Origin: JADHUC01 sp964617665
GTDB lineage: Bacteria > Planctomycetota > Planctomycetia > Pirellulales > Pirellulaceae
Direction: 5' to 3'
DNA length: 42,019 nucleotides
Assembly (NCBI GenBank): GCA_964617665.1
Contig: CAZUAH010000061.1
Location: 1 to 42,019 of the forward strand
Each line of letters opens with the position of its first letter. Positions within the stretch are counted from its first letter, which is position 1. A program made the position numbers and the translations under genes. This document shows, one piece after another, positions 33,207 through 40,838 of the stretch. The notes under the pieces are model-generated. The model made no database searches and had not been told where the DNA came from. It saw only the letters and a list, made by a program, of their open reading frames with translations.

Positions 33207-33844
33207 GGCAGCGTCTCGCTATCGTCGTTCGAGCCTTCACCAGCGGGTTTCTGTTTATCGTTCGGCTTGTCCATGTGATCAAGCAGATCCTGGAGTTGCT
33301 GAGGGTCGCCTTCCATCTTCTCGGTGAAGAGCGACATTCGGCCCCGCAGCAACAGTTTGATCCCAAGGGGAATCTGTTTGAGGAATTTGAACGGATTGGT
33401 CTTCAGAATCATCGCAGTCGCAATCTGACCTTCGTTGCTGCGACCGGTCTGGCGGACCTTGCTGAAGAACTCTTTGGCCAACACGGGGGTTGGGAAGTGT
33501 TTCGGGTATACGCCTTCGGCGATAGCCCGCCGCTTAAGGGCATACATGATGTCCGTGATCTTGATGCCTTTTGGGCATTCCACGGTACACGAGTAACAGG
33601 AAGCGCACAGCCAAATCGTATTGCTTTCCAGCACTTCCTTCTTGAATCCAGCTCGCGTCATGGCGACCACGCGTCGCGGCGTGAGATCCATGTAGACGCT
33701 CACGGGGCAGGTGGCGCTGCAAGTGCCGCACTGGATGCACCGGTTCAAGTCTGCCGCACCGGGCATCTTGGCCACTTCGTCCGGGAAGTCCAAATCCAGT
33801 TCTTCCTGGTATTTGACCCGTCGTTGGATGTCTAGTCCAGCCAT
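33203..33844 (-). CDS. hdrC: Heterodisulfide reductase subunit C-like protein
   Basis: 213 residues with two ferredoxin motifs, CIQCGTCSATCP (about 38-49) and CASCYSCTVECP (about 80-91), typical of HdrC, which wires HdrA to HdrB. It is the first gene of the hdrCBA-mvhDGA operon. The promoter must lie in 33845-34077, where palindromes are present but no clear -35/-10 pair was found. The C-terminal about 50 residues are hydrophilic with no known motif. Confidence 0.95.
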   Translation of the reverse strand: MAGLDIQRRVKYQEELDLDFPDEVAKMPGAADLNRCIQCGTCSATCPVSVYMDLTPRRVVAMTRAGFKKEVLESNTIWLCASCYSCTVECPKGIKITDIMYALKRRAIAEGVYPKHFPTPVLAKEFFSKVRQTGRSNEGQIATAMILKTNPFKFLKQIPLGIKLLLRGRMSLFTEKMEGDPQQLQDLLDHMDKPNDKQKPAGEGSNDDSETLP

Positions 33845-33937
33845 TCTGTCGCTCCCGAAATGTGCAACTCAGTCGCTTCCAGAGGGTGGCAGTTGTATCG
33901 CCGCCAAGGGGGGAGTGCTCACGATACGTGTCTAGGT

Positions 33938-33975
33938 TGGCACAAAGTGCCAGATTTGTCGACAGGAATTTTCCT
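33938..33975. promoter_or_regulatory. Palindromes in the hdrC upstream region
   Basis: TGGCAC-AAA-GTGCCA (33938-33952) is a perfect 6-bp inverted repeat, and AGGAA-TT-TTCCT (33964-33975) follows 11 bases on. They lie in the 233-base gap between hdrC and the transporter gene, about 95-130 bases upstream of hdrC. A regulator site is plausible. No terminator for the transporter was recognised. Confidence 0.35.
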
Positions 33976-34077
33976 TATGTCGCGGCCTCTCCACTATTCG
34001 TGCATTTGAACAGACCATTGGGCAGATCGCCTGCAAAACCTCATGTTTGGACGAGCGCATAGCTGGTATTCGTGCCG

Positions 34078-35688
34078 TTAGACGGTAATAGGCATCCCCA
34101 TCAGTGGCCAAAGCAGCCACACGACAAACGTCAGTACGATCATCAACAGGATACTGGCGGGGATCCCGTACATGAAGAACTCGCCCGAAGTGAATTGCTT
34201 GCTCTCGTAGGCAATGGCGTTGGGCGCCGCGCCGACGAGAAACAGGAACGGCATCCCAGCGGTAACCAACGAGCAGTACAGGATGACCTCCGGAGCTACG
34301 TCGAGATAGGGGGCAAGAACCAGAGCCACGGGCAGAGAAATCGCAATAGCCGCAACGTTCATGATCAGATTCGTCATGATCAACACGAAGAACGCGACTC
34401 CCATGATGAACACCAGAGCGGGAGCGCCCTCGAAGAAACCGAGCCACTGGATAGCCAACCATTCGGCGGCACCCGTTTCCCACAGGCAGAATCCGATGCT
34501 CATTGCCCCGCCGAACAACAAGATGATGTTCCAGGGGATCTTCTCGAGATCCTCGAGCGTGAGGATTCTGCACACAAAGAACAGGATCGTTGCCGAGAGA
34601 ATCACGGCGCTCTTGTGCAGGTACTTCTGTATCTCCTCGGGCAGGAATTGTCGCGAACTCATCACGGCGATGGCGCCCAAGATGATAACCAGCGCCAGGA
34701 TTTCGGTTCTCGAAATCGGTCCAAGCTTTGCATACAGCCCCTTGGCCCGTTCCCTCAATCCCGGAATCGTCGCCTTCTCCGGCTTGAACACGACAAGGCA
34801 ATAGACCCACAACAGGATCGTCATGATGACGCCCACGGGCCACATGTACCACGTCAGTTCGAAGAACGAGATGTCTCCGTCGGGGACAATCCCTCTGTAG
34901 AACCCGATGGCGACCGCGCCACGCGCCGCACCGAGCAAAGTGATGATACTACCGGCCCCAGCAACAAACGCCATCCCAATGAACAGACCTTTGCCGAACT
35001 TCGTCGGTTTCTCTTCGTCCGTGTAGAGGGCGTAAATGGTCATCAGCAGCGGGTAGATGGTAGCTGCCACGGCGGTGTGTGCCATGATCAACGTCAGGCC
35101 GGCGGTGATGACAAAACAACCCAGGTAAATCATGCTGGTCCGTTCGCCCACCACGACCAACATCTTGTACGCCATTCGTTTGGTCAGCCCCGTCTTCGAG
35201 AAGACCATACCGAAAGTGATCGAAGCCAGGATGAACCATACCGACGGATCCATGAAATCGCCGAATGCCACCTTGGCGGTCGACAATTGTTCCAGTACCG
35301 GAGCCGTCACGACATCTTTTTTCTCCACCGCGCGACTGCCTATATCGACTACCGTCTTAGCAGGCCTAATCAGGAACAGTACCTGCAGCGCGCCGATCGT
35401 GATACTGGTTACGCCGATCGGCACCACTTCGAACACCCACCACGTCGCGGCCAACAGGAACAGGGCTAATGCGGCCTTGCCTTGATGAGTGAGATCAAAG
35501 CTCTTCTGCTTGGGATCAACAGCGTCGGGGAAGTCGGGGCCGAAATAGACCAGACAGAAAAGTGCAATCCCCACGAACATCCAGAAGTACTTCTTGCCGT
35601 CCACCCACTTGGTCTCTTTCGCAAGGTGAACGTCGGAGTCGGAGGCGGGGGCGCTGCGCCCGTCGTCTTTACGTTTATGGTCGTTCAT
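34078..35688 (-). CDS. SLC13/DASS-family sodium:anion symporter, possible sulfate transporter
   Basis: 536 residues from the ATG at 35688 (MNDHKRKDDG). A longer open frame would run across the CBS gene and is rejected. After a hydrophilic N-terminus of about 30 residues there are about 11-12 hydrophobic segments. The DASS signature is seen in IIPWN-like IPWNIILLFGGAMSIGF and in TNLIMNVAAIAISLPVALVLAP; the N-half has FILASITFGMVFSKTGL and GAARGAVAIG. DASS carriers import sulfate or di/tricarboxylates with Na+. The location in a sulfate-reduction island argues for sulfate, but the substrate cannot be read from motifs. The CBS protein gene ends 42 bases upstream on the same strand. Confidence 0.88.
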   Translation of the reverse strand: MNDHKRKDDGRSAPASDSDVHLAKETKWVDGKKYFWMFVGIALFCLVYFGPDFPDAVDPKQKSFDLTHQGKAALALFLLAATWWVFEVVPIGVTSITIGALQVLFLIRPAKTVVDIGSRAVEKKDVVTAPVLEQLSTAKVAFGDFMDPSVWFILASITFGMVFSKTGLTKRMAYKMLVVVGERTSMIYLGCFVITAGLTLIMAHTAVAATIYPLLMTIYALYTDEEKPTKFGKGLFIGMAFVAGAGSIITLLGAARGAVAIGFYRGIVPDGDISFFELTWYMWPVGVIMTILLWVYCLVVFKPEKATIPGLRERAKGLYAKLGPISRTEILALVIILGAIAVMSSRQFLPEEIQKYLHKSAVILSATILFFVCRILTLEDLEKIPWNIILLFGGAMSIGFCLWETGAAEWLAIQWLGFFEGAPALVFIMGVAFFVLIMTNLIMNVAAIAISLPVALVLAPYLDVAPEVILYCSLVTAGMPFLFLVGAAPNAIAYESKQFTSGEFFMYGIPASILLMIVLTFVVWLLWPLMGMPITV

Positions 35689-35729
35689 CGTCGTAGTAGC
35701 TTTCCTCTGGCGTGAAGGAAGGGGGGAAT

Positions 35730-36293
35730 TCAAGAACGAAGAATGAGGGCGATCTCGGTCAGTACGTCCACTGAACGCACCACACCAACAACGCTGTTGT
35801 CCTTTAGCACAGGAAGGAGACTGACGTTGCGGTCTACCATTTCGCAGACCGCTTTCATCATGTGATCGTCGTGATCGATTGTGGCCTCGATCGGGCTCAT
35901 GTAGTCCGTTACCTGGCGTTCCGCGCGCCCGCACATTCCCTCGACGATCTTGTCGTGAGAGACTTCCGACAGGTTCGGATCAATCTCCACATCAAACAGC
36001 TTCGTCGGGTATTCCAATGAACCGGCACCTAAGAACGTCGGTTCAAGTCCCCGCATGATATCTCTGCGTCGGAGCATTCCGCGGAGGTCGCTGAAATTGT
36101 CATCGAAGACTAATGCCACGCGAGGAAGGGATGAGTGATCTTCCTTCACGATTTGGACGGCCATTTCCATGATGGCCCCGCGCAGCGTGAGCGTTTCCGG
36201 TATGCACGGGTATTCCTGAAGAGGAACCATGATGTCTTTCGCAAGCTTGTCGATCATCCGTTGTGTCTTTCGATCTTGCAGGGCACCCTTCAC
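35730..36293 (-). CDS. Two-CBS-domain protein next to the transporter
   Basis: 187 residues from a GTG start (36293); an ATG at 36257 (MIDKLAKDIMVPL) is a possible alternative since neither has a strong ribosome-binding site. Two CBS units are visible: about 18-85 (DIMVPLQEYPCIPETLTLRGAI, ending RGMLRRRDIMRGL) and about 125-185 (VTDYMSPIEATIDHDDHM ending VVGVVRSVDVLTEI). CBS pairs bind adenosyl nucleotides and often gate transporters or enzymes. Being co-directional with and 41 bases ahead of the SLC13 gene, it may match transport to AMP/ATP state. This is inference. Confidence 0.9.
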   Translation of the reverse strand: MKGALQDRKTQRMIDKLAKDIMVPLQEYPCIPETLTLRGAIMEMAVQIVKEDHSSLPRVALVFDDNFSDLRGMLRRRDIMRGLEPTFLGAGSLEYPTKLFDVEIDPNLSEVSHDKIVEGMCGRAERQVTDYMSPIEATIDHDDHMMKAVCEMVDRNVSLLPVLKDNSVVGVVRSVDVLTEIALILRS

Positions 36294-36661
36294 CTATTCT
36301 GTGAGGCTGGGCGATTGCCACCGGCTAACACTTCGAATCCGTTTCGTCTTCCGACAATGCATGGGCATATGGTTCCACGCGGAACCATAATGATAGTCTC
36401 TTGGCCCCATCTGAAGCAACCATAAGTCAATCGATCCGAAGACGTAAATTTCGGAAGATTTGTTAGGGTTGACAAGGCACGGAAAGTCGGGAGATCCCTT
36501 GTCCCTTGCCATGCGACACGTTATTCTCAGAATGTGACATAGGGGGTATTTCCCCATCGCTGGAAGTAGGGCATTGCGGATACCTTTTTGGTCGGTTCCG
36601 CTCTGTCGGGACGGCGTATCTGCAATGATATTTTGACGGCCTGCTGTCAGGAGGTCCGCTG
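36294..36661. other. Divergent gene-free region between the CBS gene and the second two-component pair
   Basis: 368 bases with no convincing gene. It holds a perfect palindrome at 36368-36389 (listed separately), a small ATTCT-C-AGAAT repeat (36523-36533), a TTGACA at 36469-36474 without a matching -10 box, and the GGAGG site for the response regulator at 36662. Two promoters facing outward are expected here. Confidence 0.6.
36368..36389. promoter_or_regulatory. Palindromic operator candidate
   Basis: TATGGTTCC (36368-36376) - ACGC - GGAACCATA (36381-36389): a perfect 9-bp inverted repeat with a 4-base spacer. It lies 75 bases upstream of the CBS gene and about 270 bases upstream of the response regulator. 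Size and symmetry fit a dimeric regulator site. I could not assign the family. Confidence 0.5.
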
Positions 36662-37096
36662 ATGACGACATGTGATCGAGTTTTGCTTGTGGATGATGAG
36701 GAGTCTTTCGTCGACGCCCTTGGAAAGAGGCTGAATGCGCGAGGACTTACGGTGGAAACCTCGAATAGCGGCGAGGAAGCTATCGACAAGGCGGAACGCC
36801 ACGCGTTCGACGTCATCGTTCTGGATCTTGCCATGCCCGGCATGGACGGGATCGAAACCCTGAAACGGTTGCGTGAAATCGACTCGGATCTGCAAATCAT
36901 CCTGCTGACGGGGCATGGGTCGATCGAGAAGGCCGTCGAAGCGACCAAGCTGGGCGCAATGGACTTTCTGCAGAAGCCGGCTAGTCTTGCCGACCTCTTG
37001 GAACTCATTCGCGAGGCTGGTGTACGGAGAGCCGTTCTGGTGGAAAAACGCGCCTCGGAACAGGTTGACGATGTGATCAGCAAGAAAGGATGGTAG
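36662..37096 (+). CDS. Single-domain response regulator
   Basis: 144 residues: a CheY-like receiver with VLLVDDEE (D11, D12), phospho-acceptor D55 in VLDLAMPGMDG, LLTGHGS and the conserved Lys in FLQKPAS. A C-terminal extension of about 25 residues (VRRAVLVEKRASEQ) is not a DNA-binding domain. A strong CAGGAGG is seven bases before the ATG. It is followed by the histidine kinase 20 bases on, its probable partner. With no output domain it would act through protein binding or pass phosphate on. Confidence 0.94.
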   Translation: MTTCDRVLLVDDEESFVDALGKRLNARGLTVETSNSGEEAIDKAERHAFDVIVLDLAMPGMDGIETLKRLREIDSDLQIILLTGHGSIEKAVEATKLGAMDFLQKPASLADLLELIREAGVRRAVLVEKRASEQVDDVISKKGW

Positions 37097-37116
37097 GGCG
37101 CGAGTGAACGGCGAGA

Positions 37117-39411
37117 ATGAGCATGTCTGAATCCGTCACCACGCCCCCGAATTCTAAGGGAGACCGCCCAGTCGTCACAGCCGTAATCGGTGGGGGAAGC
37201 GGTTGCGAGGCTATTCTGCGCATGGTCCAGGAGGATACGCTGGGCCGATTCCGCATGTCCATCCGGGGTGTGTCCGACCCCAATACAGACGCACCGGGGC
37301 TGCAATATGCACGCGAAATCGGAATCGACTTCGTCACAACAGATTACCGAGAGCTGTACAAGATTCCCAATCTCGGCCTGCTGATCGAGTTGACCGGCTC
37401 CGACGAAGTACGGGACGAGGTCGAACGTACGCGTCCTCGGAACGTCAGATTGATCGATCATTTCGGTGCGCGGTTGTTCTGGCAGTTACACACGGCTGAA
37501 GAGGCAATCATCGGGCAGCGTACGGTAATGCGCGAACGCGTGCAGGCCGAACGGGATTGGATCACCCAAATCTTCGATTCGATTCCTGACGAAGTGGTCG
37601 TCGTCGACACGGACATGGTCATCCAGCAGGCCAATGCGTCTTTCTTGAAGAACAATAACGTGTCCATCGAACAGATCCGTGGTCACTGCTGCTACGACGT
37701 AGAACAGCCGGTGCGCGGCGACTGCCAGGTGGCTCTTGAGAACTGCCCCTTCCACGATGTGGTTCGCACGAAGGAAAAGAAAAGCCTTGTGCGCAAGCAC
37801 TTCGATGAAGAGGGTAATCCACACTACACGGCAATCGTTGGGGCACCTCTGATGGATTTGGAGGGGAATCTCACGGGCATGATCGAGATGACCCGCGACA
37901 TCACCCACCGTATCCTTCTGGAGGAAGAACTCAAAGCGACGGAGGTGCGCGTTCAGCAGTTCTTGGAGATGGCGCCGCTGGCAACCTACGTGAAGAACCG
38001 GCAGGGACAATACGTCGAGGCCAATCCAGCCACATGTGAACTCTTGGGCCTGCCAAAAAACGAAATCATCGGGAGGACCGACCGGGAGATCATGCCAAAG
38101 GAGACTGCGGCGATCTTGCGAGCGGGAGACCGCGAAGTCGTGCGCAAGCGAAAGCAGTTCAGTAACGAGTCTGCAGCGCAACTCGGTGGCAAGAAGGTGT
38201 TTCTGACCACAACAAAATATCCCGTGATCGACGCCGACGAAAAGGTGACAGCCATCGTGGGGCTGTGGCGAGATGAAACGGCACGCAGAAGGGCAGAACA
38301 CGAACTCGAACGCACGCGGGAATACCTGCAGAACATTCTTGACAGTTCCTTTGTGATCATCGTCACGACCGACCTCCATGGGCGGATAGTGTCCTTCAAT
38401 CGCGGGGCGGAGGCTTCGCTTGGGTACAGGGCCGCCGAGGTGATCGGAAAGCCAGCCGCCATGCTGTATCGTTCACCCGAAGAACGAGAACCTCTGGTGC
38501 GGCCCGTCCGTAAAGGCAGCACCGTCGAAGACCATGAAGGCGTGTTGGTTCGCAAGGACGGTACGGAAGTCCCTGTCTCGATGACTCTGTCCCGGCTTTT
38601 CGACAAGGACGGCGAGCCAATGGGCACCGTCGAAGTCAGCAGGGATATTTCCCACCGCAAGGCTTTGATGAATCAGGTGATTCAATCCGAGCGTCTGGCG
38701 GCCGTGGGGCGTTTGGCCGCCGGCGTGGCTCACGAGATCAACAATCCACTCGCGGCAATCGCCGAGATAGCCGGCTATCTGGACGATCTGTTCAGTGGAC
38801 TCGTCGAGGTGGATCGTGAGAAACTGGATCAGGAAATCCGCGAGGGTCTCAACACAATCACGGCCCAGGTGAACCGCTGCAGTAGTATCACTCACCGACT
38901 GCTTGGTTTCGCTCGGAAGAGCGAAGCACGCGTCGAGGTGGCGGACGTCAATGCGGCGTTGGAGGAAATTCTACCCTTCCTGGAAAAAGAAGCACGCATG
39001 GCGAACGTGCGGATCCACCGGGATTACGAGGCGGGCATTCCTAAGGTGCGGATCGAGGAAGTTCAACTGGAGGAGATCCTCATCAACTTGATTACCAATT
39101 CGGTTCAGGCTATGACTGATCGCGGATACGGGAACACCTGGATCACAGCGGTACCGGAAGACGGGAAGGTGGTTCTGGCGATCCGCGACGACGGACCGGG
39201 TATCGACGAAGCGGTACGGGATTGCCTTTTCGACCCGTTCGTCAGTACGAAGGCCCCGGGCCACGGGACGGGACTCGGACTGTCCATCTGCTATGGCATC
39301 GTCAAACGATACGACGGCGAGATCCGAGTGGACTCGAAGCCGGGAGAGGGTGCAACATTTCGGGTTATCCTCCGTATGCACCAGAAGTCAGCGAACAGCG
39401 ACTCAGGCTGA
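37117..39411 (+). CDS. Sensor histidine kinase with N-terminal Rossmann-like domain and three PAS domains
   Basis: 764 residues. Residues 18-130 form the same Rossmann-like unit as in the kinase at 619-2409 (TAVIGGGSGC, LLIELTGSDEVRDEVER, RLIDHFGARLFW). PAS domains are about 146-262, 280-390 and 402-515; PAS 1 has the Cys group C191-C192, C203, C210 (CPF), comparable to the other kinase. HisKA has H539 in AAGVAHEINNPL; the ATPase part has NLITNSVQA, DDGPGI and GTGLGLSICYGIV. It is cytoplasmic (no membrane segment). The pair bracket the sulfate island at each end, so duplication of a sensor specialised for this pathway is likely. Signal unknown. Confidence 0.94.
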   Translation: MSMSESVTTPPNSKGDRPVVTAVIGGGSGCEAILRMVQEDTLGRFRMSIRGVSDPNTDAPGLQYAREIGIDFVTTDYRELYKIPNLGLLIELTGSDEVRDEVERTRPRNVRLIDHFGARLFWQLHTAEEAIIGQRTVMRERVQAERDWITQIFDSIPDEVVVVDTDMVIQQANASFLKNNNVSIEQIRGHCCYDVEQPVRGDCQVALENCPFHDVVRTKEKKSLVRKHFDEEGNPHYTAIVGAPLMDLEGNLTGMIEMTRDITHRILLEEELKATEVRVQQFLEMAPLATYVKNRQGQYVEANPATCELLGLPKNEIIGRTDREIMPKETAAILRAGDREVVRKRKQFSNESAAQLGGKKVFLTTTKYPVIDADEKVTAIVGLWRDETARRRAEHELERTREYLQNILDSSFVIIVTTDLHGRIVSFNRGAEASLGYRAAEVIGKPAAMLYRSPEEREPLVRPVRKGSTVEDHEGVLVRKDGTEVPVSMTLSRLFDKDGEPMGTVEVSRDISHRKALMNQVIQSERLAAVGRLAAGVAHEINNPLAAIAEIAGYLDDLFSGLVEVDREKLDQEIREGLNTITAQVNRCSSITHRLLGFARKSEARVEVADVNAALEEILPFLEKEARMANVRIHRDYEAGIPKVRIEEVQLEEILINLITNSVQAMTDRGYGNTWITAVPEDGKVVLAIRDDGPGIDEAVRDCLFDPFVSTKAPGHGTGLGLSICYGIVKRYDGEIRVDSKPGEGATFRVILRMHQKSANSDSG

Positions 39412-39607
39412 AGCCGTGCCAAGTTCGATTTGGCGGCTGTGGCGTAGGCCGGACCGACTCTTTCTTCGGTTTACGCTGCCACTGATATGTCGATATCAGC
39501 CATCCCCGTCCTTGCGGTTTTTGGCAAAACATCAGAGAATGTCGATCAGACGTCGATTGGCACCTGGCCACTAGTAAACCACTTAACAGATCATTGGAGG
39601 AGCCGCC

Positions 39608-40093
39608 ATGGCGAAGGCAAAGAAGAAGGCAACGAAGAAAAAGAAGGCCACCAAATCGCGCAAGCAAGTCCAGCAGGATTTGGTCGCGAATATGAAGGCG
39701 TGGCGGAAGGTCGAAATCTCGTCGATTGCGTCGACCGGACGGGTCATGGAAGAAACGGAAAACCCCATCGTCCGTCTGGTCATGGAGATCATTCAGCGCG
39801 ATTCGCACATGCACTACCGTGTGCAGGGCTTCATTGCCGATAGCCTGGAGAGTAAGGCCGTCAGCCTGACGCCGGATGAAGTCAGCGCTGTATGGGGAAT
39901 GATCGAGGACCACATCAAACTCGAGAAGAAGACACTGGAATTGGCCGACGAGGCACTCAAGTCAATCGGTGGCGCCAAGAGCATGCTGATTCAGTCCTAC
40001 CTCCTGGAGTACTTGATGGAGGACGAGAAGAAGCACAACCTGCTGCTAGACCGCCTGGGTGAGATACAGAAGGGAATGTACCCCTACGGCTAA
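39608..40093 (+). CDS. Ferritin-like small protein with lysine-rich N-terminus
   Basis: 161 residues. The first 20 are mostly Lys/Ala/Thr, like a DNA- or RNA-binding tail. The rest is predicted all-helical with acidic and histidine residues in helix-like spacing: E60, H67/H69, H102/E106 and E140-x2-H143 (MEDEKKHNLLLDRL), a pattern recalling di-iron ferritin-like or rubrerythrin-like four-helix proteins. Not all expected ligands can be placed, so a metal site is uncertain. GGAGGA precedes the ATG. Neighbouring genes are the sensor kinase upstream and NuoE/F downstream. I do not recognise a named family; a ferritin-like stress or storage role is a guess. Confidence 0.75.
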   Translation: MAKAKKKATKKKKATKSRKQVQQDLVANMKAWRKVEISSIASTGRVMEETENPIVRLVMEIIQRDSHMHYRVQGFIADSLESKAVSLTPDEVSAVWGMIEDHIKLEKKTLELADEALKSIGGAKSMLIQSYLLEYLMEDEKKHNLLLDRLGEIQKGMYPYG

Positions 40094-40122
40094 GATCCTC
40101 ACGGCGGACTGTATTGCAGGAA

Positions 40123-40186
40123 ACTCACCAACACATCATATTGTGGTGAGTCATTTCCACATTCTGGGCGCGCGACACGCGCGCCC
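40123..40186 (+). other. Two adjacent stem-loops after the ferritin-like gene
   Basis: ACTCACCA (40123-40130) / TGGTGAGT (40144-40151) is an 8-bp stem; GGGCGCGCG (40166-40174) / CGCGCGCCC (40178-40186) is a 9-bp GC-only stem with a 3-base loop. No T tract follows either. Confidence 0.45.
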
Positions 40187-40209
40187 GGGCAGCCGGACAG
40201 AAGATTCCG

Positions 40210-40248
40210 CCAGTAGCTGAATTCGTAGAGATTCAGCTACTGGGATTT
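40210..40248 (+). terminator. Probable terminator before the NuoE-like gene
   Basis: CCAGTAGCTGAAT (40210-40222) pairs perfectly with ATTCAGCTACTGG (40231-40243), 13 pairs with an 8-base loop, followed by GATTTT. The T run is short, but together with the two earlier stems it should end transcription of the ferritin-like gene. The 256-base gap holds nothing else recognisable. Confidence 0.6.
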
Positions 40249-40349
40249 TGCACATTCCGCTATCGTGCCTATTATCTTCCTGCCCGCTTGTCCCACCTGT
40301 GGTGACTTGTCGATCGGCTCCGCCGCAACACGCCAGCCGGGAAAATGCC

Positions 40350-40838
40350 ATGACAGAATGTGAGTGCTTGGATGAAGTCTTGTCGTCTTTTGAAGGTCGG
40401 CGAGACGAGTTGATTCCAATTCTTCAGCGCGTTCAAGAGAAGGCCGGATACCTGCCCGAAGGTGCGATGTTCGCAATCGCCAAGTTCGCGGGCGTTCCGG
40501 AAAGCGCCGTGTATGCCGTTGCGACCTTCTATGCCCAGTTCCGGTTCACTCCCATAGGCAGGAACCACATCATGGTTTGCCGCGGAACGGCATGCCACGT
40601 GCGCGGGGCGACCCGGATCCTGGAAGCCCTTGAGGGCCAATTGGGAATCAAGGAGGGAGAGACCAGCGAAGATCTCGAATACACGCTTGAGACCGTCGCG
40701 TGCATCGGGGCCTGTGGATTGTCTCCTTGCATCATGTCGAACAAGAAAGTCGAAGCCAAGTTGACGCCCAAGAAAGTAGCCAAGTTGTTCAAAAAGGCGG
40801 GCAATGGAAAGGCGGACAAAGATGACGGTGAGTCTTGA
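40350..40838 (+). CDS. NuoE-like [2Fe-2S] subunit of an NADH-linked oxidoreductase
   Basis: 162 residues of the thioredoxin-like [2Fe-2S] family (NuoE/HoxE/HndA). N-terminal helices (LIPILQRVQEKAGYLP, AVYAVATFYAQF) precede the cluster cysteines in MVCRGTACHVRG and ETVACIGACGLSPC. In bifurcating [FeFe] hydrogenases and NADH dehydrogenases this subunit sits beside the FMN subunit. The ATG at 40350 is chosen for the family's N-terminus; an earlier frame start would add an unlikely leader. The end overlaps the next start by 17 bases. The parent complex cannot be named without the genes beyond the window. Confidence 0.92.
   Translation: MTECECLDEVLSSFEGRRDELIPILQRVQEKAGYLPEGAMFAIAKFAGVPESAVYAVATFYAQFRFTPIGRNHIMVCRGTACHVRGATRILEALEGQLGIKEGETSEDLEYTLETVACIGACGLSPCIMSNKKVEAKLTPKKVAKLFKKAGNGKADKDDGES

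Noticed and set aside
33938..33952. Sigma-54 promoter for hdrC reading TGGCAC on the minus strand
   Set aside because: The GC element is not at the required distance from GG, and no sigma-54 activator gene is in the window.
35689..35934. N-terminal extension of the SLC13 gene by 82 residues
   Set aside because: It would overlap the CBS-domain gene in another frame and has no membrane or known features; MNDHKRKDDG at 35688 is the natural start.
36294..36671. Minus-strand open frame of 125 codons in the gap between the CBS gene and the response regulator
   Set aside because: No recognisable domain, no ribosome-binding site, and it covers palindromes and an expected promoter region; it also overlaps the start of the response regulator.
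39482..39499. CTGATAT/ATATCAG stem after the second histidine kinase as a terminator
   Set aside because: Only seven pairs, AT-rich and with no T tract; too weak to call.
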